The position numbers and the translations under genes were made by a program. This document shows, one piece after another, positions 42,256 to 51,050 of a DNA stretch of 64,000 bases (positions within the stretch are counted from its first letter, which is position 1; each line of letters begins with the position of its first letter). The notes below the pieces were generated by a model that did not search any database, had not been told where the DNA came from, and saw only the letters and a program-made list of their open reading frames with translations. The DNA comes from Kitasatospora sp. NBC_00240 (GTDB taxonomy: Bacteria; Actinomycetota; Actinomycetes; Streptomycetales; Streptomycetaceae), in assembly GCF_026342405.1 (NCBI RefSeq), contig NZ_JAPEMU010000001.1, forward strand, positions 1 to 64,000. The letters are read 5' to 3'.

Positions 42256-43518
42256 TCAGCCGTGCCGGGCCGCGGACCTGCGGCGGCGCAGCAGCACCAG
42301 GGTGCCGGTGCCGAGGGCGAGCGCGGTGGCGCCGGCGGCTGCCGTCAGCAGGGTGCTGCCGTCGGCGCCGGTCTGGGCGAGGTCGCGCTCCAGGGTGTCG
42401 GCGGTGGCCTTCGCCCTGGCGACCGCGGCGGGGGTGATCTGCAGCGGAGGGAGGGCGGGGAGGCTGACGGGGAAGGCGATCGGCAACTGGTCGGGGTCGA
42501 TCGGGGTGGTGACCGGCTGCGGCGAGGCCGAGGCCGAGGCTGTGGCTGTGGCTGTGGCTGTGGCTGTGGCTGTGGCTGTGGCTGTGGCTGTGGCTGTGGC
42601 TGAAGCCGGGGCGGGGCCGGCGGATGAGGCGGACCTGACCGCGCTCGGGCTCGGACTCCCGGCTGCGGTGGCCGACTTGACCGTGCTGGGTGTCGGGCTG
42701 GACGGGGCCGTTGTCACCGCGCTCGGGCTCGGGCTCGGGCCGGGGCTCGTACTCCTGCTCGGGGTAGGGCTGGGGCTGGGGCTCGCGGCGGGCCGGGTCG
42801 AAGCGGGTGCCGCCGGGGTCGACTTCACCGGGCTCGGGCTCGGGCTGGGGCTCGACGTGACGACGGGGGCGGGTGCCTTGATGGTGAATCCGGCGCCGAT
42901 GACGCACTCGCAGGCGTAGCTCCCGACGCCCACCGGCTCCCCGGTCCGGTCGTCGAGCGGTGTGGAGAAGAGGACCGGCACCACGCCGGCCGGGCCCTGG
43001 GGGGCGTCGGCGGTGAAGGAGGCGCGCACCTTGACGGACACGTTCCTGGACTTCCTGACGGCGAGCAGCGCGTCGTCGGACGGGTGGCCGGCCGGGTCCT
43101 GGGCGCCCAGCAGGAACAGCGCGCCGCCGTCCGGGCGTCCGTCGGCGCCGCCGCCGGGGGCCACGGAGGCGGGCAGCCAGGCGCGGGTGCCGAGCGGCTG
43201 GTACTCGACGTGGACGGCCGCGGGGCTCAGAATTCCGCTGCTGCTCCGGAATTCGAGCAGCGGAAGGGCGACGAAGTCGTTGCCCGCGCGGTTGTCGATC
43301 CTGAGGGAGAATTCGCGGACGTCCCCGCCGGCGACGAATGTCCTCGGTACACCGACCATCCACAGGTCGAGATGACGGCCCAGGGCGGCCCCCGCCCACG
43401 CGGTGTCGGGCGACGGGGACCCGGCGGCAAAGGCGGTGGAGGCGTCGGCGCCGGCCAGTCCCACGGAGGACGTGAGCGTGGCGACGGCGGCGAATTCGAG
43501 TATGCGGCGAACAGGCAA
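42256..43518 (-). CDS. LAXTG sortase-anchored surface protein
   Basis: 420 residues from TTG 43518 (ACGAGG six bases upstream). A signal peptide (VATLTSSVGLAGADASTAFA) precedes an Ig-like/beta domain (REFSLRIDNRAGNDFVALPL, NVSVKVRASFTADAP), a long Pro/Ser/Thr stalk, and the C-terminal sorting signal LAQTG, a hydrophobic span (LLTAAAGATALALGTGTLVL) and RRRR. LAXTG fits class E sortases of streptomycetes. The stalk contains an alternating Ala-Thr run encoded by a GGCTGT hexanucleotide array (42538-42602), so stalk length can vary in frame. Confidence 0.88.
   Translation of the reverse strand: MPVRRILEFAAVATLTSSVGLAGADASTAFAAGSPSPDTAWAGAALGRHLDLWMVGVPRTFVAGGDVREFSLRIDNRAGNDFVALPLLEFRSSSGILSPAAVHVEYQPLGTRAWLPASVAPGGGADGRPDGGALFLLGAQDPAGHPSDDALLAVRKSRNVSVKVRASFTADAPQGPAGVVPVLFSTPLDDRTGEPVGVGSYACECVIGAGFTIKAPAPVVTSSPSPSPSPVKSTPAAPASTRPAASPSPSPTPSRSTSPGPSPSPSAVTTAPSSPTPSTVKSATAAGSPSPSAVRSASSAGPAPASATATATATATATATATATATASASASPQPVTTPIDPDQLPIAFPVSLPALPPLQITPAAVARAKATADTLERDLAQTGADGSTLLTAAAGATALALGTGTLVLLRRRRSAARHG
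42538..42602. repeat. Hexanucleotide (GGCTGT)n in the surface-protein stalk
   Basis: About ten to eleven six-base units encode an alternating Ala-Thr tract next to a shorter Ala-Ser run (GAGGCC units). Copy changes preserve frame and would alter stalk length. Confidence 0.9.
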
Positions 43519-43870
43519 GGGGAACCTCGTTGAGGAATGGGGTTAATGCCTTTGACAGGTGCTCGACTGCGGCCCGAAGTACCGTGGCCCATTTTGGGCG
43601 TTGCCGCGATCCGCGGGGTGCGGGCAGCGGGACGCGAAGGACCCGCGGATCGGGTTGCCGCAGTGTGCGGTTCGCCACTTTGCACGGGATCGGCGCGTGA
43701 TGCAACCGCCGGTTCGCGGGCCCGACGCCGCTCAACTCGGTTGCGGCCCGGCGAATCTCACGCGCCGTCAAAGCCATTGATAACGTTGCGATAAACGTCC
43801 GGGACGGGCGCGGCGGGCCGTTCTCCTCTCACGGTGACAGCGCACCCCACCACTTCGCCGGAGGACTCTC
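43519..43870. other. 352-bp divergent spacer
   Basis: Promoter region for the wall-anchored gene. Its composition is less GC-biased than its neighbours, with TTTGACAGG near 43551 and TTGATAACGTTGCGATAAACG near 43778-43798. GGAGG precedes ATG 43871. No gene seen. Confidence 0.5.
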
Positions 43871-44674
43871 ATGCCGCCCACCGCGACCGCCCGCCCCACG
43901 CCCCGCGCCGGCCGGCTCGCCCGCCGGGTCGCCCGCCCCGCGGCCCGGCGGAGCGGCCCGGCCGGCACACCGGCCCACGTACCGGCGGCCGTACCTGCTG
44001 GTACGGCCGACCTCGTGCCGTACGACGCCGCGGCGTACGACCTGGCGGCGTACGCCGTGGCGGCGCCTTCGCCCGGGTCGGGCCCCTGCGCGGCGATCGA
44101 CGGCGCGGGGCCGTCCGCCCGGTCGCCGCGACCCGCACGGGGTGCGGGCACGGCCGCCGGGTTCCACGTTCCCGACGACGGGAATTCCCTCCGGGCGGAA
44201 CGCCCCGGCACATCGGCGCGGTGCGACCCGGCGCCGCTTCGCTTTCGCGTCCCGACGGCCGGGCGATTGCAGGTTTCCGCCTCTCGGTGCGATCCCGCGC
44301 CCGGCGGTTCGGTGCCCGGATCGGCGAACCCGGGCGTGAAAGCGGTGACGGCGCTGTGCGCGCACGACGGCGGCCGGCTGCCGAATTGCACCGGCAGCGC
44401 GGCGGGACGGCCCGGGAGGTCCATCTGCCGCTCGGCGCGGCGCGGTTCGGTCACGGGAACCGGCGGCCTCTCGGCATTCTCGGCAGCACCCGGGCGGCCG
44501 CGCAGAAACCCGGCGCCGTCGTGGCGGGAAAGGGGTCCGCGGCCACCTCCCGGCGCGGGACCGACAACGACCACCACCGCGATCCGCCGGCGATTCCGCT
44601 CAGGACGGGAATCCGTCACCGCTTCCGGCGGCCGGAAAGGAACACCGGCCGCGGCGCGGGCACACCGGGGCTGA
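43871..44674 (+). CDS. Doubtful open frame, possibly a decayed secreted protein
   Basis: A strong GCCGGAGGACTCTC ribosome binding site precedes ATG 43871, and the first 90 residues keep G/C-ending codons (GTADLVPYDAAAYDLAAYAV). After about 44150 codon bias drops and the frame has ordinary A/T-ending codons, as if coding constraint were lost or the frame had changed; two other plus frames are also open here. Paired Cys motifs (VTALCAHDGG, LPNCTG, SICRSA) might be real. No signal peptide. I treat it as a possible pseudogene. The spacer 44675-45145 has GCGGAGCGGCGGTGCGGGCG repeats. Confidence 0.3.
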   Translation: MPPTATARPTPRAGRLARRVARPAARRSGPAGTPAHVPAAVPAGTADLVPYDAAAYDLAAYAVAAPSPGSGPCAAIDGAGPSARSPRPARGAGTAAGFHVPDDGNSLRAERPGTSARCDPAPLRFRVPTAGRLQVSASRCDPAPGGSVPGSANPGVKAVTALCAHDGGRLPNCTGSAAGRPGRSICRSARRGSVTGTGGLSAFSAAPGRPRRNPAPSWRERGPRPPPGAGPTTTTTAIRRRFRSGRESVTASGGRKGTPAAARAHRG

Positions 44675-45145
44675 ATTCCGTTCGTCGACGCCGTCAACGT
44701 CACCGACGGTCCGGTGAATGCGCCGGAACAGTCTCCGGATTCGTCGCGGGCGGTGTCGCGGGGACGGTGCGGACGCTCCCTTGGCGAGCCCGGCCACCGC
44801 CGCACCGGCACCGGTGCGGGCGCGGAGCGGCCGGCGGTGCGGGCGCGGAGCGGCGGTGCGGGCGCGGAGCGGCGGTGCGGGCGCGGAGCGGCGGCTGCCG
44901 GGGCACGGGCACCGGCGCCGGCGCGGGGTGCCGGGCCCCGGCAGCCGCCGCTCCGCCGAACAGCTGACATCGCGTCGGCGGGACGTGGCGTTGCCCCGTG
45001 CCGCTGCGACGTCCGGGCAGGGTCGGTGGGTGGACCGGGCGCGGTCCCGCGGCCCGGCCCCCGGCCCGGTCGGGGGCGGCTTCCTCCCGGTCGTCAGGCG
45101 TGGGGCCGGCGTGCGGCGGGCCCGAAGGACGGAAGGACGAGGCGG

Positions 45146-46759
45146 ATGGCAGGCCGGCGGCCCGACCCCACCCCGCAGGGCTGCGCGCCCGTGGCGGCCA
45201 GCCAGTCGCTGACGCTGGCGGCGATGCTGTTCGCGGTGTCGATGACGTTCATCGACCAGACGATCGTGTCGATCGCCGCGCCCGACATCATCCGCGAGCT
45301 GGGCCTGTCGGCGGTCGGCATGCAGTGGGTGGTGAACGCCTACCTGCTGTCGCTGGCCGCGTTCTTCGCCCTGGGCGGGCGGCTGGCGGACGTGCTGGGC
45401 CACAAGCGGATGATGCTGGTCGGGACGCTGACCTTCGTGGTCGCCTCGGCGCTGTGCGGGGCGGTGCCGTCCGGGGAGGGCGCCGAGACCTGGCTGATCT
45501 GCTTCCGGGCGGTGCAGGGCCTGGGTGCGGCCCTGATGTTCCCGGCGGCGCTCGCGGTGGTGGTGGAGGTGTTCCCGGTGGAGCGGCGCGGGCGGGCGCT
45601 GGCGCTGTTCTTCGGGGTGGCGGGCGGGCTGACGGCGATCGGCCCGCTGCTGGGCGGCTGGCTGACCGGCTGGACCTGGCGGGCGATCTTCTGGGTCAAC
45701 GTGCCGGTGGCGGTGGTCGCGGTGGTGCTGACGGTGCTGGCCGGGATCCGCAACACCGCGCGCCGGGAGCCGATCGACTGGACGGGCGCCGTCCTGGCGG
45801 CGGCCGGGATGGGGCTGAGCGTGCTCGGCCTGCAGCAGGCGGCGTCCTGGGGCTGGGGCAGTTGGGCGACCTGGCTGTGCATCGTGGGAGGCCTGCTGGT
45901 GCTGGCGGTGTTCGTGCTGGTGGAGCTGGGCACCGAGCATCCGCTGATCAAGCTGCGGGTCTTCGCCGACCGGGCGTTCGCGGCGGACAACGCGGTGCTG
46001 TTCTTCGCCATGATCGCCTTCGTGCCGGTGTTCTTCTTCGCCTCCGTCTACGCCCAGGTGGCGCTGGAGCAGTCGCCGAGCGAGGCGGGGCTGTACCTGC
46101 TGGTGTTCTTCGCCGGTTTCGCCCCCGGCTCGCAGGTCGGCGGGCGGATGCTGGACCGGCGCGGCGCGCGCCCGCCGATACTGCTGGGCACGGCGGTGTC
46201 CGCGGTCGGCTTCGCGCTCTGGGCCTGGAAGATCACCGACCTGTCGCTCGGCGCGCAGTGGCCGTACATCGTGCTGGCGGGCGCGGGGATCGGACTGCTG
46301 CTGACGCCGGCCTCGACGGACGCGGTCAACCGCGCGATCGACGCCTCCTACGGCGAGGTCACCGGGATCACCCAGACCGTGCGCAACTACTCGGCCAGCC
46401 TGGGCCTGGCCGTGCTGGGCACCGTCCTGCTGCACAGCACCACCCGCAACGTGCAGCAAACGCTGGTCGCCGGCGGCGTCCCGGCCGACGCCGCGCCCGC
46501 GGTGGCCGCCACCATCACCGGGAGCATCACCGGCCACGGCCCGGGCGGGCAGAACCCCGCCACCGGCGTCGGGACCACCCTGCTGGACGCGATCCGGCAC
46601 GACTTCGCCGAGGCGAACGCGCCCGTGCTGTACGGCATGGCGGCGGCCCTCACGGTCGCCTTCCTGTGCGCCCTGGCACACCCGGGCACCCGGGTCACCG
46701 CCGCCGGCGGCGACGCGTCCGCGCAGGCCGCCGCCCGCGCGAGCGGGAGAACGGCCTGA
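45146..46759 (+). CDS. MFS transporter, DHA2 (14-span) drug:proton antiporter type
   Basis: 537 residues from ATG 45146 with GGAAGGACGAGG upstream. MTFIDQTIVSIAAPDIIREL is the DHA2 opening motif, GGRLADVLGHKRMMLVGTLT loop 2-3, and FRAVQGLGAALMFPAALAVV motif C. A 14-helix EmrB/QacA-type exporter is expected. It lies alone, with no adjacent regulator; the C-terminus ends in an Ala/Arg tail. Confidence 0.92.
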   Translation: MAGRRPDPTPQGCAPVAASQSLTLAAMLFAVSMTFIDQTIVSIAAPDIIRELGLSAVGMQWVVNAYLLSLAAFFALGGRLADVLGHKRMMLVGTLTFVVASALCGAVPSGEGAETWLICFRAVQGLGAALMFPAALAVVVEVFPVERRGRALALFFGVAGGLTAIGPLLGGWLTGWTWRAIFWVNVPVAVVAVVLTVLAGIRNTARREPIDWTGAVLAAAGMGLSVLGLQQAASWGWGSWATWLCIVGGLLVLAVFVLVELGTEHPLIKLRVFADRAFAADNAVLFFAMIAFVPVFFFASVYAQVALEQSPSEAGLYLLVFFAGFAPGSQVGGRMLDRRGARPPILLGTAVSAVGFALWAWKITDLSLGAQWPYIVLAGAGIGLLLTPASTDAVNRAIDASYGEVTGITQTVRNYSASLGLAVLGTVLLHSTTRNVQQTLVAGGVPADAAPAVAATITGSITGHGPGGQNPATGVGTTLLDAIRHDFAEANAPVLYGMAAALTVAFLCALAHPGTRVTAAGGDASAQAAARASGRTA

Positions 46760-47035
46760 CCGCAGGGCGGCGGCCCCAGGCCCGGGCCCGGCGACGCCGG
46801 GCCCCCGACCGGGGACGGGAGGACCCAGACCGGCGGCGCAGGGTCCCGACCAGGACGCAGGTCCCGACCAGGACGCAGGTCCCCCGGTGGGGCCGCCGTG
46901 ACGGCCGGCCCGCCACCGCCCCGGGGCCGGTCTCCTTTCAGGAATGATCAATTCCCGTAGGCGCCTGACAGGGCATCAGCTCAGCCCCTAATCTGGCGCG
47001 TGCCACGCCCGGTCAACCTCCAAGGGGGGCGACGT
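46760..47035. other. 276-bp spacer with an 18-bp duplication
   Basis: GGTCCCGACCAGGACGCA is present twice in tandem at 46842-46877. The right end contains the promoter and the AAGGGGGG ribosome binding site of the Mrr-TerD gene. Confidence 0.6.
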
Positions 47036-48103
47036 ATGTCCCGAAGCCGCAAGCTCCACCGCCTCAGCAACCCCGACACCGACGAGCGCCGCGCGCAGCG
47101 GATGCTGTTCCGTCACCTGCGCGACGACACCAACGCCAATCGCGGCCGGATGACGAAGCGGGTGCACGAGCTGCAGCTCCTGCTGGCGATGGACCCGGTG
47201 GAGTTCGAGCAGCTGATCGCCCGGCTGATGGAGGCGATGGGCATGAAGGTCGAGCTGACGGCCCGCTCGCGGGACGGCGGGGTGGACGTGCGCGGCATCG
47301 ACACCGACCCCTTCCGCGGGGGGAACGTGATCGTGCAGGTGAAGCGGTACCGGGACACGGTGACACCGTCGGCGGTGCGGGACCTGTACGGCACGCTGCA
47401 GCACGACCGGGCCGCGACGAAGGCGGTGCTCGTCACCACCAGCAGGTTCGGGCCCAGCTCGCACCAGTTCGTCGCGGGCAAACCGATCGCCCTGATCAAC
47501 GGCGCCGAGCTGGTCGGTCTGCTCAAGCACCACGGCTTCCACGAGGTGTTCGCGGCGGCCCGGTTCGGGGGCGCGGGCGGCGGGGAGGAGCTGCCCGAGG
47601 TCGAGGTCGCCGCCGAGCCCGCCCGGCTGCTGCTGCACTGGACCGGCGAGCAGGAGTACGACATCGCCGCCCTGGTGTGCCGGGGCAACAGGGCACTGTC
47701 GGACGAGCACCTGGTGTTCTACAACAACGGCTCGACGCCGGACGGCTCGGTGCGGCTGGTCACCGGCTACGGCGACGCGAACGCCTGCCTGATGGTCGAC
47801 TTCGACGCGCTGCCCGCCGACGCCGACCGGCTGGTCATCGTCGCCGCGGCCGACACCGGCAACCACCCCGCGGCGACCATGGCCGGGTTCGCGGGGCCGG
47901 CGCTGATCCTGGAACCCGGCGCCGACCAGGCCCCGGCCGTGGTGCACCTGGCCGACGGCGCCCGCACCAACACCGCGATGCGCCTGGGCCGCTTCGACCG
48001 CGACAGCGCCGGCGACCGGGACTTCACCCCCGCCCTCGCCGGGTACCCGGGCGGACTGCACCAGGCCGTGGTCGCCTACGGCCTGGAGGTGGACGACGCG
48101 TAG
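47036..48103 (+). CDS. Mrr-type restriction nuclease fused to a TerD domain
   Basis: 355 residues from ATG 47036. Residues about 50-170 are a restriction-endonuclease-like Mrr_cat domain: DPVEFEQLIARLMEAMGMKV, the catalytic GGVDVRG Asp, and VIVQVKRY with the QxK pair, then LVTTSRFGPSSHQFVAGKP. Residues about 185-355 form a TerD/CABP domain: LLLHWTGEQEYDIAALVCRG, HLVFYNNGSTPDGSVRL and the acidic DRDSAGDRD ligands for calcium. The combination joins cleavage of foreign or modified DNA with the Ter chemical-stress/defence network. No methylase lies nearby, as expected for type IV enzymes. Confidence 0.9.
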   Translation: MSRSRKLHRLSNPDTDERRAQRMLFRHLRDDTNANRGRMTKRVHELQLLLAMDPVEFEQLIARLMEAMGMKVELTARSRDGGVDVRGIDTDPFRGGNVIVQVKRYRDTVTPSAVRDLYGTLQHDRAATKAVLVTTSRFGPSSHQFVAGKPIALINGAELVGLLKHHGFHEVFAAARFGGAGGGEELPEVEVAAEPARLLLHWTGEQEYDIAALVCRGNRALSDEHLVFYNNGSTPDGSVRLVTGYGDANACLMVDFDALPADADRLVIVAAADTGNHPAATMAGFAGPALILEPGADQAPAVVHLADGARTNTAMRLGRFDRDSAGDRDFTPALAGYPGGLHQAVVAYGLEVDDA

Positions 48104-48124
48104 CGGACGGGCGGGCCGGCCGGC

Positions 48125-48218
48125 GCCGGCGGGCCGACGCGGGCGGGCCGACGCGGGCGGGCCGACGCGGGCGGACCGGCGCGGGCGGACCGGCGCGGGC
48201 GGACCGGCGCGGGCGGGC
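48125..48218. repeat. 14-bp tandem repeat, about six units
   Basis: Units of GGGCGGGCCGACGC change to GGGCGGACCGGCGC half way. Placed between the convergent Mrr-TerD and Uma2 genes. Confidence 0.8.
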
Positions 48219-48221
48219 GAC

Positions 48222-48791
48222 TCAGAGCGGGTCGCGGACCAGGTCGCCGGTGGCCAGGTCGAAGGCGAAGGGCGCGGGGATCGGCACCAGGTCGCCGAAG
48301 CTGCCGCTCCAGCGCCGGCGGTGGACGCCTGCGGCCGGTGCCGGGTACAGCACGATCGCGCCGTCGCGGGGATCGATCAGCAGGTACAGCGGAATGTGCA
48401 TCAGCGGGTAGCCGCGGACCTTGCCGATCAGGTCGTTCTCCGGGTTCGAGGGGGACACGATCTCCACCGCGACGGCCGCCGGCTCCGCCGGAACGTCGTT
48501 GCCACCGAGCTCGACCGCCGAGACCGGGATGTAGGTCAGGTCCGGGTTGCGGAGCTTGCCGACGTTCGGGGACGCCAGGTCCGTGTTCTCGCTCGGCATC
48601 ATCCCGGCGGGCCGGTGCGCGTCGAACCGCTCACGGACCAGCAGCAGGTTGCGCCGATGAACGACGGAAGGGCCCGCCGTCATGATGATCTCGTCGCCCG
48701 ACACCTCGACCTTCCACCCCGACGGTGGGGTCAGGCTCCGGGCGTACTCCAGCAGCCGGGCACGACGCTCGGGGATCCGGAACTCGGCCAT
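48222..48791 (-). CDS. Uma2-family (DUF820) PD-(D/E)XK protein
   Basis: 189 residues from ATG 48791. The family core is present: NPDLTYIPVSAVELGGNDVP, VAVEIVSPSNPENDLIGKVR with the E and K of the nuclease fold, and GYPLMHIPLYLLIDPRDGAI. Uma2 proteins have a restriction-endonuclease-like fold and are abundant in actinobacteria and cyanobacteria, with no proven general function. It is convergent with another nuclease-fold protein (Mrr-TerD). Confidence 0.92.
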   Translation of the reverse strand: MAEFRIPERRARLLEYARSLTPPSGWKVEVSGDEIIMTAGPSVVHRRNLLLVRERFDAHRPAGMMPSENTDLASPNVGKLRNPDLTYIPVSAVELGGNDVPAEPAAVAVEIVSPSNPENDLIGKVRGYPLMHIPLYLLIDPRDGAIVLYPAPAAGVHRRRWSGSFGDLVPIPAPFAFDLATGDLVRDPL

Positions 48792-48958
48792 GACCTCATC
48801 CTCCCACCCGTGACGGACGGCCACCGGCCGCGGGCGCGAGGACCACGGCGCGTGCGGCCGCCCCGGGCGGGCGGTCACAGCTTGGACGGGGCCGACGGCG
48901 GGGCGGCGGCGCGGCTACCATCGGCGCTCCTGAACGATCTACCGGAGGTCCCACAATC

Positions 48959-49303
48959 ATGATCCAGCGGTTCGGCACCGGCGAGCGGATGAGCGAGGCC
49001 GTGGTGCACAACGGCACGGTGTACCTGGCGGGCCAGGTCGCCGGGGACCTCACCCAGGACGTCGAGGGGCAGACCAAGCAGGTGCTGGCCGCCGTCGACG
49101 GCCTGCTCGCGCAGGCCGGCAGCGACAAGACCAAGGTGCTGCGCGCGGAGATCTTCCTCGCGAACGTCAAGGACTTCGCGGAGATGAACCTGGCCTGGGA
49201 CGCCTGGGTGCCGGCCGGCACCGCGCCCGCCCGCGCGACCGTCGAGGCGCAGCTCTACCGTCCCGAGGTGCTGGTCGAGATCATCGTGACCGCCGCGCTC
49301 TGA
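48959..49303 (+). CDS. RidA/YjgF-family protein
   Basis: 114 residues from ATG 48959 with GGAGG upstream. MSEAVVHNGTVYLAGQVAGD and PAGTAPARATVEAQLYRPEV, EIIVTAAL are the RidA signature; the Arg in PARATVE binds the carboxylate of enamine/imine intermediates. Members deaminate reactive 2-aminoacrylate-type compounds. Single gene with its own hairpin terminator. Confidence 0.95.
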   Translation: MIQRFGTGERMSEAVVHNGTVYLAGQVAGDLTQDVEGQTKQVLAAVDGLLAQAGSDKTKVLRAEIFLANVKDFAEMNLAWDAWVPAGTAPARATVEAQLYRPEVLVEIIVTAAL

Positions 49304-49312
49304 TCCGGCCCC

Positions 49313-49335
49313 GCCGTGCCCCGGGCGGGCACGGC
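49313..49335 (+). terminator. 9-bp hairpin after the RidA gene
   Basis: GCCGTGCCC and GGGCACGGC around a 5-base loop, 10 bp after the stop. A GGCCGGGCGGGGG repeat follows until the stop of the convergent gene. Confidence 0.75.
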
Positions 49336-49386
49336 ACGCCCGGGCCGGGCGGGGGGCCGGTCGGGCCGGGCGGGGGGCCGGTCGGG

Positions 49387-50478
49387 TCAGTCGAACAGGA
49401 CGTCGCACACCGACACGAAGAACTCGCCCGCGCCGCCGTGGCCGCCGTGGCCGCCCCAGATGTTGACGAAGGCGTGCCGGCCGGACTTCCTCGGGACGGT
49501 CCCGATGACGTGGGTCTCGGTCTCGTTGTAGGGCGGCCGGGCCTGCTCGCCGGGGCCGCCGTAGAGGTCGACGAAGAACGGGACCGGCTCCAGGGTCTGC
49601 CAGGAGATGCCGTCGTCCGGGTGCCAGCCGTCGACGGTGACGAACCACTGGTGGGTCCAGGTCCAGCCGCGGTGGAAGGCGGTGTAGCCGTAGCGCAGGG
49701 TGAGTTCGCCGGCTTCGGCGTCGATGCGGGTGAGCGGCCAGTCCTGCCCGCCGACCTGTGCGGGGGTCAGGTCCAGGCCGGCGTAGGCCGGGTTGTTCGC
49801 GGAGGCGATGACCGGGCCGAGGCCGGCGAAGAACTTGCGGTACTCCAGGTACTGGCCGTTCCACGGCGGGTTCTGCACCGTCCCGGGCGGGACGACCGCG
49901 GGCCGGTCCCCGTCGTCGGCGGTGATCCGCTCGCGCGCCGCCGCGCAGATCGGCGCGGGGTCCTTGAGCTGCATCGTCAGCAGAACGCGGCTGACCGGCT
50001 CGTCGACGCTGCCGTGCGCCGGGGTGACCTCCTCGGTGCGGGCGACCGCGCCGCTCTCGGAGTACGGGTTGACGTAGGCGACGGCGCCCTGCGGGTCGAC
50101 GACGGCCGTGTCGGTCCACGGGCTCCAGCCGTCCGCCAGCTTCGCGCGGACCTTCAGCCGGTACCGGCCGTCCACCTCGACACCCAGGCTCACCCAGTGG
50201 GTGCGCGCCAGGTTCCAGTACGTGCCCCAGGTCGGGAGCGCGTGCAGGCCGATGACGACGCTCTGGCGCAACGCGCCGTCGTTCAGGTCGACTTCGTACC
50301 GGGTGGGGTAGCCGCCCGCCAGACCCTCGTCCCAGTCGCCGGGTCTGCCGCCGCCGTCGTTCGCGCCGATCGTCCACTCCAGCGAGATGCCGTAGAGCTT
50401 CTCCCCGCCGTCGGTGCGGAACGTGGCCGTGGCCCGCAGATCGCGCGGAGCCGCGACCTGCGTCCTGGTGCTGCCCAT
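49387..50478 (-). CDS. Protein with an internal AA10 (LPMO-like) domain and no signal peptide
   Basis: 363 residues from ATG 50478. Residues about 14-140 look like an Ig/FnIII-type domain (ATATFRTDGGEKLYGISLEW, RYRLKVRAKLADGWSPWTDT). From H155 the sequence AHGSVDEPVSR is the exact AA10 start motif (HGSVxxPxSR), followed by an NPPWNGQYLEYRKFF stretch, YGYTAFHRGW with H269 as the second copper-brace His, TVDGWHPDDGISWQTLEPVP, and SGRHAFVNIW ... FFVSVCDV with the axial Phe and the disulfide Cys. In known LPMOs the first His is the free N-terminus after signal cleavage; here it is internal and no secretion signal is seen. Confidence 0.75.
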   Translation of the reverse strand: MGSTRTQVAAPRDLRATATFRTDGGEKLYGISLEWTIGANDGGGRPGDWDEGLAGGYPTRYEVDLNDGALRQSVVIGLHALPTWGTYWNLARTHWVSLGVEVDGRYRLKVRAKLADGWSPWTDTAVVDPQGAVAYVNPYSESGAVARTEEVTPAHGSVDEPVSRVLLTMQLKDPAPICAAARERITADDGDRPAVVPPGTVQNPPWNGQYLEYRKFFAGLGPVIASANNPAYAGLDLTPAQVGGQDWPLTRIDAEAGELTLRYGYTAFHRGWTWTHQWFVTVDGWHPDDGISWQTLEPVPFFVDLYGGPGEQARPPYNETETHVIGTVPRKSGRHAFVNIWGGHGGHGGAGEFFVSVCDVLFD

Positions 50479-50649
50479 GACGCCCTTCCCTTCCTTGCCG
50501 GTCCCTGCCGACTCCCGCGCCGACCGCGGCAACCCGTTTCGATCGTATCCGAACGAGCATGTCCGGCGAGGGACCCCGGGACCCAACACCTCGACCGGGT
50601 CGCATTCTGACCACCCGTCGGACACCGGCCGCCGGGGGCACCGAACACG

Positions 50650-51050
50650 GGGCGCCGGGACCGGGCGCCCGGGGCGACGGGGCCGGGGGCCCGGGGCGAC
50701 GGGACCGGGCGCCCGGGGCGACGGGGCCGGGGGCCCGGGGCGACGGGACCGGGCGCCCGGGGCGACGGAGGCGGGCGCCCGGGGCGGGCGCCGGGGCGCC
50801 GGGGGCGGGCGCCGGGGCGCCGGGGGCGGGCGCCGGGGCGCCGGGGGCGGGCGCCGGGGCGCCGGGGGCGGGCGCCGGGGCGCCGGGGGCGGGCGCCGGG
50901 GCGCCGGGGGCGGGCGCCGGGGCGCCGGGGGCGGGCGCCGGGGCGCCGGGGGCGGGCGCCGGGGCGCCGGGGGCGGGCGCCCGGGGCGGGCGCCCGGGGG
51001 CGACAGGGGCGCCGGGGGCGGGCGCCCGGGGGCGACGACGGCCACGCCCC
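50650..51050. repeat. Large GC-rich minisatellites (22-bp and 21-bp units)
   Basis: Two arrays adjoin. At about 50655-50780, units of about 22 bp alternate GCCCGGGGCGACGGGACCGG and its GGGCC variant. At about 50781-50995, ten near-identical 21-bp units of GCGGGCGCCGGGGCGCCGGG (plus one G) follow. Frames through it give Gly/Ala/Pro repeats on either strand; no start or ribosome binding site supports coding. It lies upstream of the AA10-like gene. Confidence 0.92.

Noticed and set aside
40586..43777. 1063-codon minus-strand frame as one giant protein
   Set aside because: It runs through the LAXTG surface protein in another frame. GTG 42043 with AAGGAG marks the real start.
50650..51050. CRISPR-like array
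   Set aside because: Units are adjacent and identical without unique spacers, so this is a minisatellite.
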